64,000 nt of DNA from Synechococcus sp. CBW1004 (GTDB lineage: Bacteria > Cyanobacteriota > Cyanobacteriia > PCC-6307 > Cyanobiaceae), in assembly GCF_015840715.1 (NCBI RefSeq), contig NZ_CP060397.1, forward strand, positions 992,001 to 1,056,000, given 5' to 3'. Shown here piece after piece: positions 43,626-53,827 of this stretch (within the stretch, counting starts at the first letter, position 1; every line of letters begins with the position of its first letter). A model generated the notes under the pieces. That model searched no databases and had not been told where the DNA came from. It saw nothing but the letters and a program-made list of their open reading frames with translations. The translations under genes and the position numbers were made by a program.

Positions 43626-44279
43626 ATGATCGGCTGGCTGCAGGGACGGGTGGCCGATCCATGGCAGCAGGCGAACCGTTGCGGGTTGCTGCTGCTCTGT
43701 CAGGGCGTGGGCTACGAGCTGCTGCTCACCCCCCGCCACTGGCAGCGCCTGCCACCCTCCGGCAGCGAACTGTCGCTGTACGTGCACCTGAGCGTGCGCG
43801 AGGACGGCTGGCAGCTCTACGGCTTCCCGGACCGCCCGGAGCGGGATCTGTTCCGCGAGCTGGTGGCGGTCAGCGGCGTGGGCCCCCAGATGGCCCTCGC
43901 CCTGCTCGGCTGCCATGACGCGCCCGCCCTGGTGGCGGCGGTGGTGCGGGGCGACCTGCGGGCGCTGGTGCAGGCCCCGGGCGTGGGGCGGCGCACGGCC
44001 GAACGCCTGGCGGTGGAGCTGCGCGGCCGCCTGCAGGAGCGCTTCGTCGACCTGCTCGAGGGGCCTCCACCGGGCCTGGAGGAGCTTCCCGACGGAACAG
44101 CCATGCCGGCCGCGGAGGGCGCCCGGGAGGTGGAGAACACCCTGAGTGCGCTCGGCTATGAGGGGCTCGAGATTCACCGCGCCCTCCGGGCGGTGGCCGC
44201 CGAGGGCCTGGCGGTAGGCGAGGACACCGACGGCTGGATCCGGGAATGCCTGCGCTGGCTGTCGCGCACGGCCGCCTGA
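43626..44279 (+). CDS. ruvA: Holliday junction helicase subunit RuvA
   Basis: The 217-residue protein begins MIGWLQGRV, the normal RuvA start. The N-terminal OB fold is followed by the two helix-hairpin-helix motifs (VSGVGPQMALALL and APGVGRRTAERLAVEL) that grip the junction. The small C-terminal domain that binds RuvB (ALGYEGLEIHRALRAV) comes last. It works with RuvB in branch migration. ATG 43620 would add two residues; the longer upstream frame is antisense to the lipoprotein gene. Confidence 0.96.
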   Translation: MIGWLQGRVADPWQQANRCGLLLLCQGVGYELLLTPRHWQRLPPSGSELSLYVHLSVREDGWQLYGFPDRPERDLFRELVAVSGVGPQMALALLGCHDAPALVAAVVRGDLRALVQAPGVGRRTAERLAVELRGRLQERFVDLLEGPPPGLEELPDGTAMPAAEGAREVENTLSALGYEGLEIHRALRAVAAEGLAVGEDTDGWIRECLRWLSRTAA

Positions 44280-44379
44280 ATCGGAGCCCCGCTGAGCGGC
44301 GACAGCAGGAGGGGGGCGGGCGAAGCGTTAGTCTGCTCGTTTGCTCGGAACGGGCTCAGCCCTGCCTTTTCACCACCCC

Positions 44380-44649
44380 ATGCCGCTCACCACCACCCGC
44401 AAGCAGGAACTGATCAACGAGCATCAGACCCACGGCACCGACACCGGCTCGGTGGAGGTTCAGGTGGCGATGCTGAGCGAGCGCATCAACCAGCTCAGCG
44501 GTCACCTGCAGAAGAACATCCACGACTTCTCCTCCCGCCAGGGCCTGCTGAAGATGATCGGCCGCCGCAAGCGCCTGCTCAGCTACCTGCGCAACATCAG
44601 CGAGGAGCGCTACGCCGCCCTGATCGCCCGCCTCGGCATCCGCGGCTGA
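44380..44649 (+). CDS. rpsO: 30S ribosomal protein S15
   Basis: The 89-residue protein matches S15 throughout, with [36 protein letters not shown] and [10 protein letters not shown] as 16S rRNA-binding helices. It binds the central domain of 16S rRNA early in 30S assembly. ATG 44380 gives the usual length. It is followed by the PAM68-type gene after 19 bases, a cyanobacterial gene order. Confidence 0.98.
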   Translation: MPLTTTRKQELINEHQTHGTDTGSVEVQVAMLSERINQLSGHLQKNIHDFSSRQGLLKMIGRRKRLLSYLRNISEERYAALIARLGIRG

Positions 44650-44668
44650 TCGCCCGGCCCTGATCACC

Positions 44669-45205
44669 ATGGCCCGCAAACGCAACGCGAAAGGTTCGGC
44701 CCCCCGCCGGAAGGATGACGCTGCGGGCCCCGCAGCGGCCAAGGCCCCAGCGGGCACGGCGGGCAGGACGCCCTCTCTTCCTGGAGGAACCACGGGTCGG
44801 GGTCTCGGCTCAGCCCGGCCGGCCTCCAGAACGTCAACGGCGGGCCTCTCCTCCGGCAGGCGAACCAATCCGAAGGTGATTCCCGACGCCGTGGCCAACC
44901 GCATGGCCCGTCGGATCGCCATCGCCACCGGCATCCCCACCCTGATGGGGATGGGGGTGTTCATCGGCAGTTACCTGCTCGTCAGCCGCGGCATCCTCGA
45001 CATCCCGCCCAGCACCACGCTGCTGGCCTCGGGAGCCTGCTTCCTGCTCGGGCTGGTGGGCCTCAGCTACGGCGTGCTCTCCTCCAGCTGGGAGGATGCC
45101 CCCGGCACCCTGCTGGGGCGCGAACAGATCGGCGTCAACATCAGCAGGCTGCGCGATTCGATCCGGGCGATGCGCCAGGGCAGCGCCGGCGGCAGCCAGG
45201 GCTGA
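44669..45205 (+). CDS. PAM68-family photosystem II assembly protein
   Basis: The 178-residue protein has a basic, low-complexity N-terminal 60 residues, then the conserved PDAVANRMARRIAIATGIPTLMGMGVFIGSY. A second membrane helix (LLASGACFLLGLVGLSYGVLSSSW) and a conserved tail with WEDAPGT and EQIGVNISRLRDSIRAMR follow. In plants and cyanobacteria PAM68 helps early photosystem II assembly and chlorophyll insertion into the core antenna. Two helices and the SWE motif make the call firm. Confidence 0.93.
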   Translation: MARKRNAKGSAPRRKDDAAGPAAAKAPAGTAGRTPSLPGGTTGRGLGSARPASRTSTAGLSSGRRTNPKVIPDAVANRMARRIAIATGIPTLMGMGVFIGSYLLVSRGILDIPPSTTLLASGACFLLGLVGLSYGVLSSSWEDAPGTLLGREQIGVNISRLRDSIRAMRQGSAGGSQG

Positions 45206-45241
45206 GCCCCTCCCCATCCCGCTGGTCGGGGAGCCGGGCTC
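45204..45241. terminator. Hairpin between convergent PAM68 and dnaE genes
   Basis: GAGCCC (45204-45209) pairs with GGGCTC (45236-45241), and inside it CTCCCC (45210-45215) pairs with GGGGAG (45228-45233), giving a near-continuous 12-bp stem. It starts at the PAM68 stop codon, in the 86-base convergent gap. There is no long T-run on either strand, so action as a terminator is inferred from position and strength. Confidence 0.5.
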
Positions 45242-45291
45242 CAGTACTGGCACAGCCCTGGCTCCATGCCCGCAACTGAGCCCTTCCGCAC

Positions 45292-48200
45292 TCAGGCAGC
45301 CCCGAGCGGCGAGCGCAGCCGCGCCCGGAAGCGGGCCGAGGTGAGCGTCTCCAGAGCCGCGGAAGCATCCGCCACGCAGAACTGGCTCCCCAGCCGCACC
45401 CAGCGGCAGTCGCCGGCGGCGGCGACACGGGCAATCACCGGCACCCGCACGCCGGCCTCCTCCTGACCCGGACGGTGGCGGGTCAGGCATTCGCGCAGGC
45501 GGTGCTGCACGGCGATGTCGCCGGCCTCGGCCGGATCGAGTTCCACCTGCAGCAACTGCAGATCCTCGATGCTGCGGCAGTCATCGAGGATCAGCTGCAC
45601 CCGCTCGTCGCGGCGATCCACCGAGGCCCATACCAGCAGGCGCGCATCCACCATCAGGTGGTCGGCCAGGCGTGCGTAGCTCTTGGGGAAGACCACCGCC
45701 TCGCAGCTGCCGGTGAGATCCTCGAGCTGGAGCACGGCCATGCGATCGCCCTTGCGGGTGGTCACCTGGCGGCATTCCGACACCATCGCCACGCAGCTGA
45801 TGCGGCTCTTGTCGGCCAGCTCCTCGAGGCTGCCCAGACCCACCGGTGCCAGCAGGCGCACCTGCGACGACAACTGCCGCAGGGGGTGATCGGAGATGAA
45901 GAAACCGAGCAGCTCCTTCTCCAGCTTCAGCTTCTCCGTGGGCGCATAGTCGCTCACCGGCGCCGCCTTCGGCTTCGGGAGGGCGGCGGCGGCCGCACCA
46001 TCCGCAGGAGTGGCCAGCAGATCGAAGAGATTGCCCTGGCCGCTGGCGCGATCCTTGGCGCGGCTGGAGGCCCACTCCAGCACCAGATCGAGATCGGCCA
46101 TCAGCTGGGCGCGGTTACCGCCCGGCTCCAGACCATCGAGGGCACCGCAGTGGATCAGCGATTCCAGGGCGCGGCGGTTGAGCGCCTGGCCGGGAAGACG
46201 ATCGCAGAGATCAGCCAGATCCTGGAAGGGGCCGTCGGCCTGGCGCTGCTCGATCAGGGCGCGGATGGCACCGTCACCGAGATTGCGCACGGCCGACAAT
46301 CCGAACAGGATGCGATCACCCACCGGGGTGAAATCGATGCCGGAGGCATTCACATCGGGGGGCAGCACCTCGATGCCCATCGCCTGGCAGTTGGCGATGT
46401 AGCGCTGCACCCGGTCGCTCTGGCCGGCGTTGACCGTCAGCAGGGCCGCCATGTAGGCCACTGGATAGTGGGCCTTGAGATAGGCCGTCTGATACGTGAC
46501 GGCGCCATAGGCGGTGGAGTGGCTCTTGTTGAAGCAGTATTCAGCGAACAGCACCATCTGCTCGAACAGGGCCTCGGCAATCTTCGGATCGACGCCGCGT
46601 TCGCTGGCGCCCTTGACGAAGATGCTCTGGTGTGTTTCCATCTCGCTCTTCTTCTTCTTGCCCATCGCCCGCCGCAGCAGGTCGGCCTCACCCAGGGAAT
46701 AGCCGGCCAGATCCTGGGCGATCTTCATGATCTGCTCCTGGTAGACCATGATGCCGTAGGTCTCCTGGAGGATCGGCTCCAGCTTTTCATGGGCCACATC
46801 GATGGCCTCACGGCCATGCTTGCGGTTGATGAACTTGGGGATCAGTCCTGCATCGAGAGGTCCGGGTCGATAGAGAGCCAGGATCGATGAGATGTCCTCC
46901 AGTGAGGAGGGCTTGAGATCGCGCACGATCTGGCGCATGCCGCTCGATTCGAGCTGGAAGATGCCCTCGAGATCACCGCGGGCAAGCAGCGCGAAGGTGC
47001 CGGGATCGGCCTCAGGAAGGCCATCGGGGTCGACCGTTTCACCGGTGCTCCTGGCGATCAGATCGATCGTCTTGTCGATCATCGTCAGGTTCTTGAGGCC
47101 GAGGAAGTCCATCTTCAGGAGGCCCATCGACTCCACGTCCTCCATGAAGTATTGGGTGATCACCTGGCCGTCGTTGTTGCGCTGCAAGGGCACCAGCTCA
47201 TCGAGCGGATCGGCGGCGATCACCACACCAGCGGCATGCACGCCGAAGGTCTTGTTGGTGCCCTCGATCCGCATCGCCAGATCCACCCAGTGCTTCACCC
47301 TGGGATCACCCTCATACTTCTCGCGGAATTCGGGATTGGGCGATTCCGGCCCGATCATCTCCTTGAGCTTGGCGGGCTTGCCTCGCACCACCGGGATCAG
47401 CTTGGCCAGCCGGTCGGCCTCGCCGTAGGGAATATCGAGCACCCGCGCCACATCCTTGAGCACCGCCTTGGAGGTCATGCGGTTGAAGGTGATGATCTGG
47501 GCCACCTTGTCCTCGCCGTAGCGCTCGGTGACATAGGCGATCACCTCGGAGCGGCGCTCGATGCAGAAGTCGGTGTCAATATCCGGCATCGACTTGCGCT
47601 CCGGGTTGAGGAAGCGCTCGAACAGCAGGCCGTGCTTGACCGGATCGATGTTGGTGATGCCCAGGGCATAGGCCACCAGCGAGCCTGCCGCCGAGCCCCG
47701 TCCGGGCCCCACCGGAATGCCGTGCTCACGGGCGAAACGGATGTAGTCCCACACCACCAGGAAGTAGGTGGGGAAGCCCATCTGCTCCATCACCTGCAGC
47801 TCGAAGCGCAGACGCTCGTCGTAGTGCGCCGGGATCTGGGAGGCTTCGGTGAGATGGAGGCGACGGCAGAGGCCCTGCTGGCTCACCTCGGTGAGGTAGG
47901 TGACGGCCGTGTGTCCCTCGGGGATCGGGAAGCGAGGCATCTGGTAGCGCCCCAGGATGTCGTAATCCTCCACCTTGTCGGCCACCTTGACGGTGTTGGC
48001 GATGGCGGCTTCGATCACCTCCGGCTCAAGATGGTCGGCGAACAGCCGGCCCATCTCCTCCGGGCTCTTGATGTATTCGGTGCCTGTGTAGCGCAGCCGC
48101 TTCTCGTCGGTGATCAGCTTGCCGGTGAGCACGCAGAGCAACGCATCGTGGGCCTCCACATCGCCGCTGCTGAGGTAGTGGGCGTCGTTGGTGGCGATCA

Positions 48201-48807
48201 GCTCGATGCCCAGCTCGGCGCCGATGCGGGCGATCTCGGTGTTGACGATGCGGTCCTCGAGGCCGCCATGATCCTGGATCTCGAGATAGAAATCCTCACC
48301 GAACACCTCCTGATACCAGCGGGCCACGTCGCGGGCCACATCGGGGCGACCGCGCAGGATCGCCTGCGGAATCTCACCCCCCAGGCAGGCGGTGGCGACG
48401 ATCAGCCCCTCGCTGTATTGCTTCAGCAGCTGCTTGTCGATGCAGGCACGCGCAAAGATGCCGCGGCCGCGCATGCCGCGCAGGTGGCTGATGCTGGTGA
48501 GCTTCACCAGATTGCGATAGCCGGTGGCGTTCTTGGCCAGCACCACCAGGTGATAGCGGCGTTCCTTCTTCGGCTGCGGATCCTCGATCGAGCCGTTGAT
48601 GACGTACATCTCATTGCCGATGATCGGCTTGATGCCCGCCTTCGTGCACAGCTTCAGCAGCTCGATGGCGCCGTACATGACGCCATGGTCGGTGAGGGCC
48701 AGGGCCGGCATGCCCAGCTCCTTGGCCCGCTCCACCATCGCCGGCAGCTGGCTGGCCCCGTCCAGGAGGCTGTAGTCGCTGTGGTTGTGGAGCGGTACGA
48801 AGGCCAA
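45292..48807 (-). CDS. dnaE: DNA polymerase III alpha subunit
   Basis: The 1171-residue protein begins with a PHP domain ([17 protein letters not shown] and [10 protein letters not shown]). The polymerase palm carries catalytic Asp residues in SMPDIDTDF and [20 protein letters not shown]. The fingers region follows, then a tandem HhH segment, an OB fold ([13 protein letters not shown]) and a short C-terminal domain. It is the chromosome replicase catalytic subunit, at normal length (about 1160). ATG 48807 begins directly with the PHP strand. Confidence 0.98.
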   Translation of the reverse strand: MAFVPLHNHSDYSLLDGASQLPAMVERAKELGMPALALTDHGVMYGAIELLKLCTKAGIKPIIGNEMYVINGSIEDPQPKKERRYHLVVLAKNATGYRNLVKLTSISHLRGMRGRGIFARACIDKQLLKQYSEGLIVATACLGGEIPQAILRGRPDVARDVARWYQEVFGEDFYLEIQDHGGLEDRIVNTEIARIGAELGIELIATNDAHYLSSGDVEAHDALLCVLTGKLITDEKRLRYTGTEYIKSPEEMGRLFADHLEPEVIEAAIANTVKVADKVEDYDILGRYQMPRFPIPEGHTAVTYLTEVSQQGLCRRLHLTEASQIPAHYDERLRFELQVMEQMGFPTYFLVVWDYIRFAREHGIPVGPGRGSAAGSLVAYALGITNIDPVKHGLLFERFLNPERKSMPDIDTDFCIERRSEVIAYVTERYGEDKVAQIITFNRMTSKAVLKDVARVLDIPYGEADRLAKLIPVVRGKPAKLKEMIGPESPNPEFREKYEGDPRVKHWVDLAMRIEGTNKTFGVHAAGVVIAADPLDELVPLQRNNDGQVITQYFMEDVESMGLLKMDFLGLKNLTMIDKTIDLIARSTGETVDPDGLPEADPGTFALLARGDLEGIFQLESSGMRQIVRDLKPSSLEDISSILALYRPGPLDAGLIPKFINRKHGREAIDVAHEKLEPILQETYGIMVYQEQIMKIAQDLAGYSLGEADLLRRAMGKKKKSEMETHQSIFVKGASERGVDPKIAEALFEQMVLFAEYCFNKSHSTAYGAVTYQTAYLKAHYPVAYMAALLTVNAGQSDRVQRYIANCQAMGIEVLPPDVNASGIDFTPVGDRILFGLSAVRNLGDGAIRALIEQRQADGPFQDLADLCDRLPGQALNRRALESLIHCGALDGLEPGGNRAQLMADLDLVLEWASSRAKDRASGQGNLFDLLATPADGAAAAALPKPKAAPVSDYAPTEKLKLEKELLGFFISDHPLRQLSSQVRLLAPVGLGSLEELADKSRISCVAMVSECRQVTTRKGDRMAVLQLEDLTGSCEAVVFPKSYARLADHLMVDARLLVWASVDRRDERVQLILDDCRSIEDLQLLQVELDPAEAGDIAVQHRLRECLTRHRPGQEEAGVRVPVIARVAAAGDCRWVRLGSQFCVADASAALETLTSARFRARLRSPLGAA

Positions 48808-48884
48808 GGGGCGCCAGCCGGGGCCTCCAGGTTAGGAGCGCAGCGCCCAAGATTCAGCGTGCCGCGGCCGCCCGACGGCCTGGA

Positions 48885-50357
48885 TCACACCAGATCTGGT
48901 GCCACCAGCGCCGCCTCCGGACGCTGGGCCATCACCTGCGCCGCCTGCTCGTACTGATGGGCCACCTGCAGCAGCCGCTCCTCCTGGAGCACGCCGGTGA
49001 TCAGCTGCAGGCCGATCGGCAACCCCTGGTCATCGAAGCCGCAGGGGACGCTGATCGCCGGCAGGCCGGCCATGTTGGCCGGAATCGTCAGCAGGTCAGC
49101 CAGATACATCGCCAGCGGATCCTCGCTGTGGGCGCCGAAGCCGAAGGCGGTGGTGGGCGAGGTGGGGGTGAGCAGCACGTCCACCGTCTCGAAGGCGCGG
49201 TCGAAGTCGCGGCGGATCAGGGTCCGCACCTGCTGCGCCTTTCGGTAGTACGCGTCGACGTAGCCGGCAGAGAGGGCGTAGGTGCCGATGAGGATGCGGC
49301 GCTGCACCTCCTCACCGAAGCCCTCGGCGCGGCTGCGGGCGGTCATCTCCGCCAGGCTGGCGGCGTCGCCTGCCCGGTAGCCGTACTTGACGCCGTCGTA
49401 ACGGGCCAGGTTGGCGGACGCCTCCGACGGGGCGATCACGTAGTAGGTGGCGATGCCGTCGTTGAAGCGGGGGCAGCTCACCTCCACCAGCTCACAGCCG
49501 AGGGCCTCCAGCCGGGCGGCGGCGGCCAGCACCGAGGCCTTCACCTGCGGGTCCAGGCCTTCGGCCTCGAAGCACTCGCGCACGATGCCGACCTTCAGGC
49601 CCGCCACCGGCTGGCTGAGGGCGGCGCGATAGTCGGGCACCGGTGCCCTGAGGCAGGTGGAATCACGCGGATCAGCGCCGGCGATCACCTGCAGCAGCTC
49701 GGCCGCGTCGGCGACGCTGGTGCTGAACGGTCCCACCTGATCGAGCGAGCTGGCGAAGGCCACCAGGCCGTAGCGGCTGACGCGGCCATAGGTGGGCTTG
49801 AGGCCCACCACACCGCAGAAGGCGGCGGGCTGACGGATCGATCCGCCGGTATCGGAGCCGAGCGAGGCGACGCACTCCCCGGCGGCGACGGCGGCAGCGC
49901 TGCCACCGGAGCTGCCACCGGGCACCTTGTCGGGATTCCAGGGATTGCGGCTGGGGCCGAAGGCCGAGGTCTCGGTGGAGCTGCCCATGGCGAACTCATC
50001 GAGGTTGGTCTTGCCCAGCAGCACGGCACCGGCCTGCCACAGCCGGTCGGTGACCGTCGATTCGTAGGGCGGCACGAAGTGCTCCAGCATGCGGCTGGAG
50101 CAGGTGGTGGCGATCCCTTTGGTGCAGAGGTTGTCCTTGATCGCCAGCGGGATGCCCGCCAGGGGCGGCAGCGCCTCGCCGGCGGCTCGTGCGTCGTCGA
50201 TGCGGGCAGCATCCGCGAGGGCGCGCTCAGCGGTGACGGCCAGGAAGGCGTGCACCTGGGGGTCAACCGCCGAGACCCGCGCGAGGTGGAGCTCGGTGAG
50301 CTCGCGGGCCGAAACCTCACCGCGGCTCAGCTGTTCCCGCCATTGGGCGATCCCCAT
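48885..50357 (-). CDS. gatA: Glutamyl-tRNA(Gln) amidotransferase subunit A
   Basis: The protein has about 490 residues. The amidase signature carries the Ser-cisSer-Lys triad: Lys in PLAIKDNL (about 74), Ser in [16 protein letters not shown] and Ser in [15 protein letters not shown]. It releases ammonia from glutamine so that GatB can turn Glu-tRNA(Gln) into Gln-tRNA(Gln). GatB and GatC are not in the window. ATG 50357 ([10 protein letters not shown]) fits the family start; GTG 50369 would add four residues. Confidence 0.96.
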   Translation of the reverse strand: MGIAQWREQLSRGEVSARELTELHLARVSAVDPQVHAFLAVTAERALADAARIDDARAAGEALPPLAGIPLAIKDNLCTKGIATTCSSRMLEHFVPPYESTVTDRLWQAGAVLLGKTNLDEFAMGSSTETSAFGPSRNPWNPDKVPGGSSGGSAAAVAAGECVASLGSDTGGSIRQPAAFCGVVGLKPTYGRVSRYGLVAFASSLDQVGPFSTSVADAAELLQVIAGADPRDSTCLRAPVPDYRAALSQPVAGLKVGIVRECFEAEGLDPQVKASVLAAAARLEALGCELVEVSCPRFNDGIATYYVIAPSEASANLARYDGVKYGYRAGDAASLAEMTARSRAEGFGEEVQRRILIGTYALSAGYVDAYYRKAQQVRTLIRRDFDRAFETVDVLLTPTSPTTAFGFGAHSEDPLAMYLADLLTIPANMAGLPAISVPCGFDDQGLPIGLQLITGVLQEERLLQVAHQYEQAAQVMAQRPEAALVAPDLV

Positions 50358-50417
50358 CCACCTGCACACCAGCTGGCAGGGACGCTATCAGCCGGACTTC
50401 GCCGGACGGCATGGGGT

Positions 50418-50684
50418 TCAGGCCGGCGGAACGGCACCGTCGGCGCCGGGAATCTCGGTGAGAGGCTCACCCCGGCTGGTGCGCACGAGGCTGTAGTCGA
50501 GCGAGGCCGGCGACTCGGCGCGCAGATCGTCGAGGAAGCCCGGCAGGGCCGCCTCCAGGGTGCTGCGGCGCACGAACGGACCGAACCAGTAGGTGGCGTC
50601 CGGGGACCGGGTTTCCACCCGCGCCCACCAGGCGAGGCCCAGCCCATTGGCAAGGTTGCGCATGGGCCAGAGCAGCGGATTCAT
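50418..50684 (-). CDS. DUF1816-domain protein
   Basis: The 88-residue protein contains the DUF1816 core: WWARVETRSPDATYWFGPFVRRSTLEAALPGFLDDLRAE, with the TYWFGPF block as the signature. The domain is nearly confined to cyanobacteria, and its function is not established. It lies 60 bases upstream of gatA on the same strand, so co-transcription is likely. Confidence 0.85.
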   Translation of the reverse strand: MNPLLWPMRNLANGLGLAWWARVETRSPDATYWFGPFVRRSTLEAALPGFLDDLRAESPASLDYSLVRTSRGEPLTEIPGADGAVPPA

Positions 50685-50805
50685 GGGGGCGTCAGCTCAT
50701 CGGTTCCATTCTGACCAGTCCATCGGCACCGGTCAGGCGTGTGCGTTGGGGCAATGGCAGCTCCGTCCGCCAGGCGGATGGCCGGCGGACGGATCCGGCA
50801 GCCAT

Positions 50806-52755
50806 TCAGAGGCGGATGTCGCCCTGGAAGCTCATCCCGGCGTCACCGGAAGACTCCAGCCTGACCACGGTCTCCGGGCCTCGGGCAAGCTGCGCCTCCC
50901 CGGCGCCGGGCGGCGTCACCACCGGCGCCGCGGTCAGATCCGCCACGCCGGGTGACGGGAGGGAAAGGCCGGGGTGCGCCTCTGCCAGGTCGGCGTCGGG
51001 GGCGCCGCTGGCAGCAGCCTCGTCGTGGCCGGCTCGCTCCACCGGCGCCGCAGACGCCTGCTGGGCCGATGGGGCGAGCTCCTGGCGCTCAGGCAGCAGC
51101 GGGTCAGCGGCGATGGCCGCATGCCAGACCGGCGCCTCGTCGCCAACCTCCTCGCCGGCGTCCTCGGCGGCAGACTCCGTCAGCCCCTCCTGGGCAACCT
51201 GCCCGGGTGCGAAGGCCTGCGGAGCGGAGACAGGCTCCAGCAGCTCAGCTCCGGCTGCAGCCGCCTCCGCAGCGACGTCCACCACCTCTGCCGCTGGGGC
51301 GGGATCCACGGCGGCAGGATCCGACTCGGCGGCCGGTGCGGGCGCGGGCAGGGAGGGACGCACCAGGCGCGGCGCCGGGCTGTTGCCGCGCAGGCCCTGC
51401 ATCCAGCCGCGGCGGGCGATCTCGTAGAGCAGCAGCGCCGTCGCCACCGAGGCGTTGAGGCTGGGGGTGGTGCCGCGCAGAGGGATGCGCACCAGCTGGT
51501 CGCAGTGCTTGCGGGTCAGAAGCGACAGGCCGTCACCCTCCGAGCCGGTGACCACCACCAGCGGTCCGTCCAGGTCGGCCTCCTCAAGGGTGACACTGCC
51601 CTCGGAGGCCAGGCCGATCACCCGATAGCCCTCGTCCTTGAGGGCCTCCAGTGAGCGGTTGAGGTTGACGACCCGCGCCACCGGCAGGTGCTCCAGCGCC
51701 CCGGCGGCCACCTTCGCCACCGAACCGGTCAGGCCGGCGTTACGGCGCTGCGGCAGCACCAGGCCATGGGCCCCGAGGGCCTCGGCACTGCGCACGATCG
51801 CACCCAGGTTCTGGGGATCGGTCAGACCATCGACGGCGATGAGGAGCGGCGCTTCACCGGTGGAACGGCAGCCATCGATCAGGCTCGGCAGATCAAGGGT
51901 CTCGGCCGCCGCGGGCTGCAGCACGATGCCCTGATGCACCGCGCCGCCGCTGATCTGGCCGAGCCGCGCCCAGGTGACCTCCTCCACCAGGACCCCGCCC
52001 GCCTTGGCTTCGCGCAGCAGCTGCAGGAAACGCGGGCTGAAGCGCATCTCCGGCGTGCACCAGATGCGATGGATCGGACGGCCGCTCTCCAGGGCCGCCT
52101 GTGAGGAGTGCCGCCCCCAGATCAGATCGCTGGGGGCGGCCCCGGCGAAGTGGTCACCCTCCGGCGCCTCGCTGGCCCGGCCTGCGCCGCCGACCGGGCC
52201 GCGGCGCTCCAGGCCAACGAGCTCAGCGGGAGGACGGGGACGGGCCCCACGGGGCAGGAAACGGGATCCCCCGGGGGCCTCAGGCGTCCGCGGCCCTGAG
52301 GGGCGAGCACCCGCAGGACGGGGCCCGGAGAACGAACGGGCGGGACGACCCGCCTCTGGTCGACGGTCGAAGCGGGCAGCGCCCCGCTCGGGGCGTCGCT
52401 GCTCAGGACGCCGCTCCCAGCGGCGCTCCTCGGTCCGTCCGAACTCCGGACGCTCAGGGCGGCGCTCTCCGAAGCGGGGGGCATCCCCACGGCGCGGTGC
52501 GGCGCTGTCGCCATCGCGGCCGCGCGGTGTCCACTCCCCCATGGGCCGGCCGGCATCGCGGCTGGGACGGGCGCGATCGGAACCGGATCCCTCCGGTGCG
52601 GAGCCCCAGCCGGGGCGGCGGTTGCCGGGTGCGCGGGTGGGTGCGCCGGGGCGGCCGGAGCCACGACTGGGCGGGCGGCCGGAAGGGCCTCCACCGGGGC
52701 GGCGCGCCCCCCGATCCGGGCGGGAATCGGGACGGCGATCAGGACGGGGACTCAT
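50806..52755 (-). CDS. RlmB/TrmH-family RNA 2'-O-methyltransferase with long extensions
   Basis: The protein has about 649 residues. The first 210 are an Arg/Gly/Pro-rich tail. Next come the substrate-binding domain (about 220-300: IWGRHSSQAALESGRPIHRIW) and the SPOUT domain, with VDGLTDPQNLGAIVRSAEALG, VTGSEGDGLSLL and IPLRGTTPSLNASVATALLLYE. About 180 Ala/Glu-rich residues end it. SPOUT enzymes of this type methylate ribose in 23S rRNA (RlmB, G2251) or tRNA. The extensions make it far longer than the usual 250-300. The start overlaps the mini-RNase III gene by 17 bases, so the two are translationally linked. Confidence 0.9.
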   Translation of the reverse strand: MSPRPDRRPDSRPDRGARRPGGGPSGRPPSRGSGRPGAPTRAPGNRRPGWGSAPEGSGSDRARPSRDAGRPMGEWTPRGRDGDSAAPRRGDAPRFGERRPERPEFGRTEERRWERRPEQRRPERGAARFDRRPEAGRPARSFSGPRPAGARPSGPRTPEAPGGSRFLPRGARPRPPAELVGLERRGPVGGAGRASEAPEGDHFAGAAPSDLIWGRHSSQAALESGRPIHRIWCTPEMRFSPRFLQLLREAKAGGVLVEEVTWARLGQISGGAVHQGIVLQPAAAETLDLPSLIDGCRSTGEAPLLIAVDGLTDPQNLGAIVRSAEALGAHGLVLPQRRNAGLTGSVAKVAAGALEHLPVARVVNLNRSLEALKDEGYRVIGLASEGSVTLEEADLDGPLVVVTGSEGDGLSLLTRKHCDQLVRIPLRGTTPSLNASVATALLLYEIARRGWMQGLRGNSPAPRLVRPSLPAPAPAAESDPAAVDPAPAAEVVDVAAEAAAAGAELLEPVSAPQAFAPGQVAQEGLTESAAEDAGEEVGDEAPVWHAAIAADPLLPERQELAPSAQQASAAPVERAGHDEAAASGAPDADLAEAHPGLSLPSPGVADLTAAPVVTPPGAGEAQLARGPETVVRLESSGDAGMSFQGDIRL

Positions 52756-53197
52756 GGGCGAACAGACAGGGGGTGGACGCGGTCTCCTCGAGGTGATCCA
52801 GCAGCTCGGCCAGCCGCCCTGGATTGCGCAGAAAGAGCCATCCCAGCATCGTCTCAAATCCCGTGGCCTGCCCATAGGTCGCCGGGTCGCCCCGTCGCGG
52901 CCCTGGACCGGCCCGGTTGCGGCCCCGGCGCACCTGGTCGCGCTCCTCCGGGCGCAGCAGCGGCTCCAGGCGCAGCAGGGCCCGGGCCTGGGCTTCGGCC
53001 TTCACCTCCGCCACCACAGCGCGGTGCAGATCGGCGCTCCGGCCGGGACTTGCGCAATGGCGCAGACGCTGGTGCAGCTCCCAGACCGCATCCCCCAGCC
53101 AGGCCAGCTGCAGGGCGCCGAGATCGGCATCGGCCTGCGGCGGGGCCAGGCCCTGGAGCCAGCGGGAGGGTGCGTCAGGCCGCGGAGAGGCGGCCAA
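52739..53197 (-). CDS. mrnC: Mini-ribonuclease III
   Basis: The 152-residue protein has the RNase III-like core without a double-stranded RNA-binding domain. ALQLAWLGDAVWELHQRLR carries the active Asp/Glu, and RRGRNRAGPG and YGQATGFETMLGWLFL are the remaining motifs. Mini-III matures 23S rRNA ends. It overlaps the downstream rRNA methyltransferase gene by 17 bases, so two 23S rRNA-directed enzymes are coupled. Its 5' end overlaps the STAS gene by 23 bases. Confidence 0.9.
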   Translation of the reverse strand: MAASPRPDAPSRWLQGLAPPQADADLGALQLAWLGDAVWELHQRLRHCASPGRSADLHRAVVAEVKAEAQARALLRLEPLLRPEERDQVRRGRNRAGPGPRRGDPATYGQATGFETMLGWLFLRNPGRLAELLDHLEETASTPCLFAHESPS

Positions 53198-53564
53198 GGG
53201 CGGTGTCGAGATCGGGCTGCAGATGCAGGAACTCCTCCAGTCGCACCAGTTTCACCGTCTGCACCACGCGGGCGTTGCCGACGACGAGAAAGTTGTGGCC
53301 GCTCTGCTGGAACTGCTTGGCGAGCTGCACGAGAGCGCCGAGACCGGAGGAATCGAGGAAGTCGATGCGGCTCAGGTCGAGCACCACAGGCCTGGAGACT
53401 TCCCCGAGATGGCCGCTCACGAACTCGATGAACTGCTTGTCCGAGTAGGCGTCGAGTTGGCCTGTGAAGCTGAACAGCAGGCATTGCGGCTGCTGCTCAT
53501 AGCCACCGCGGAGGGAAACGGTCAGTCGCTGCAGGTCGGAGATGGCTCCAGCCCCCTTGAGCAC
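53175..53564 (-). CDS. STAS-domain anti-sigma factor antagonist
   Basis: The protein has about 129 residues and an SpoIIAA-like STAS fold: LLFSFTGQLDAYSDKQF, VVLDLSRIDFLDSSGLGALVQL (the phosphorylatable Ser in DSSG), and NFLVVGNARVVQTVKLVRLEEF. It probably acts in a partner-switching pathway with a Ser/Thr kinase that is not in the window. GTG 53564 is the preferred start; ATG 53657 would add a leader of 31 residues without domain features. Confidence 0.85.
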   Translation of the reverse strand: MLKGAGAISDLQRLTVSLRGGYEQQPQCLLFSFTGQLDAYSDKQFIEFVSGHLGEVSRPVVLDLSRIDFLDSSGLGALVQLAKQFQQSGHNFLVVGNARVVQTVKLVRLEEFLHLQPDLDTALGRLSAA

Positions 53565-53827
53565 GGTCGGGCTGAAGTGTAGGGACCGCGGCGGGGAATG
53601 ACCGTTCTGAAGCAAAACGCACAGACGCATGCAGGCAAGCCGGCCGGTGGCAGACACATCGGTGCTCGCCAGCAGCCGGCCGATCCAGCAGGCGGGGGCG
53701 GATCAGGCCTGATGCAGCCTGAACGCCGGGGGCAGACCGGCGCGATGGGCAGACGCGGCAGGGACGGGACAACGCACCCGGATGCCAGACCTCAGGAGGG
53801 GCCAGACAGGACCGTCGAGGGCCGCGC

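Noticed and set aside
43182-44279. A 365-residue RuvA with a long N-terminal extension
   Set aside because: The extra part is antisense to the lipoprotein gene; RuvA starts with MIGWLQGRV at 43626.
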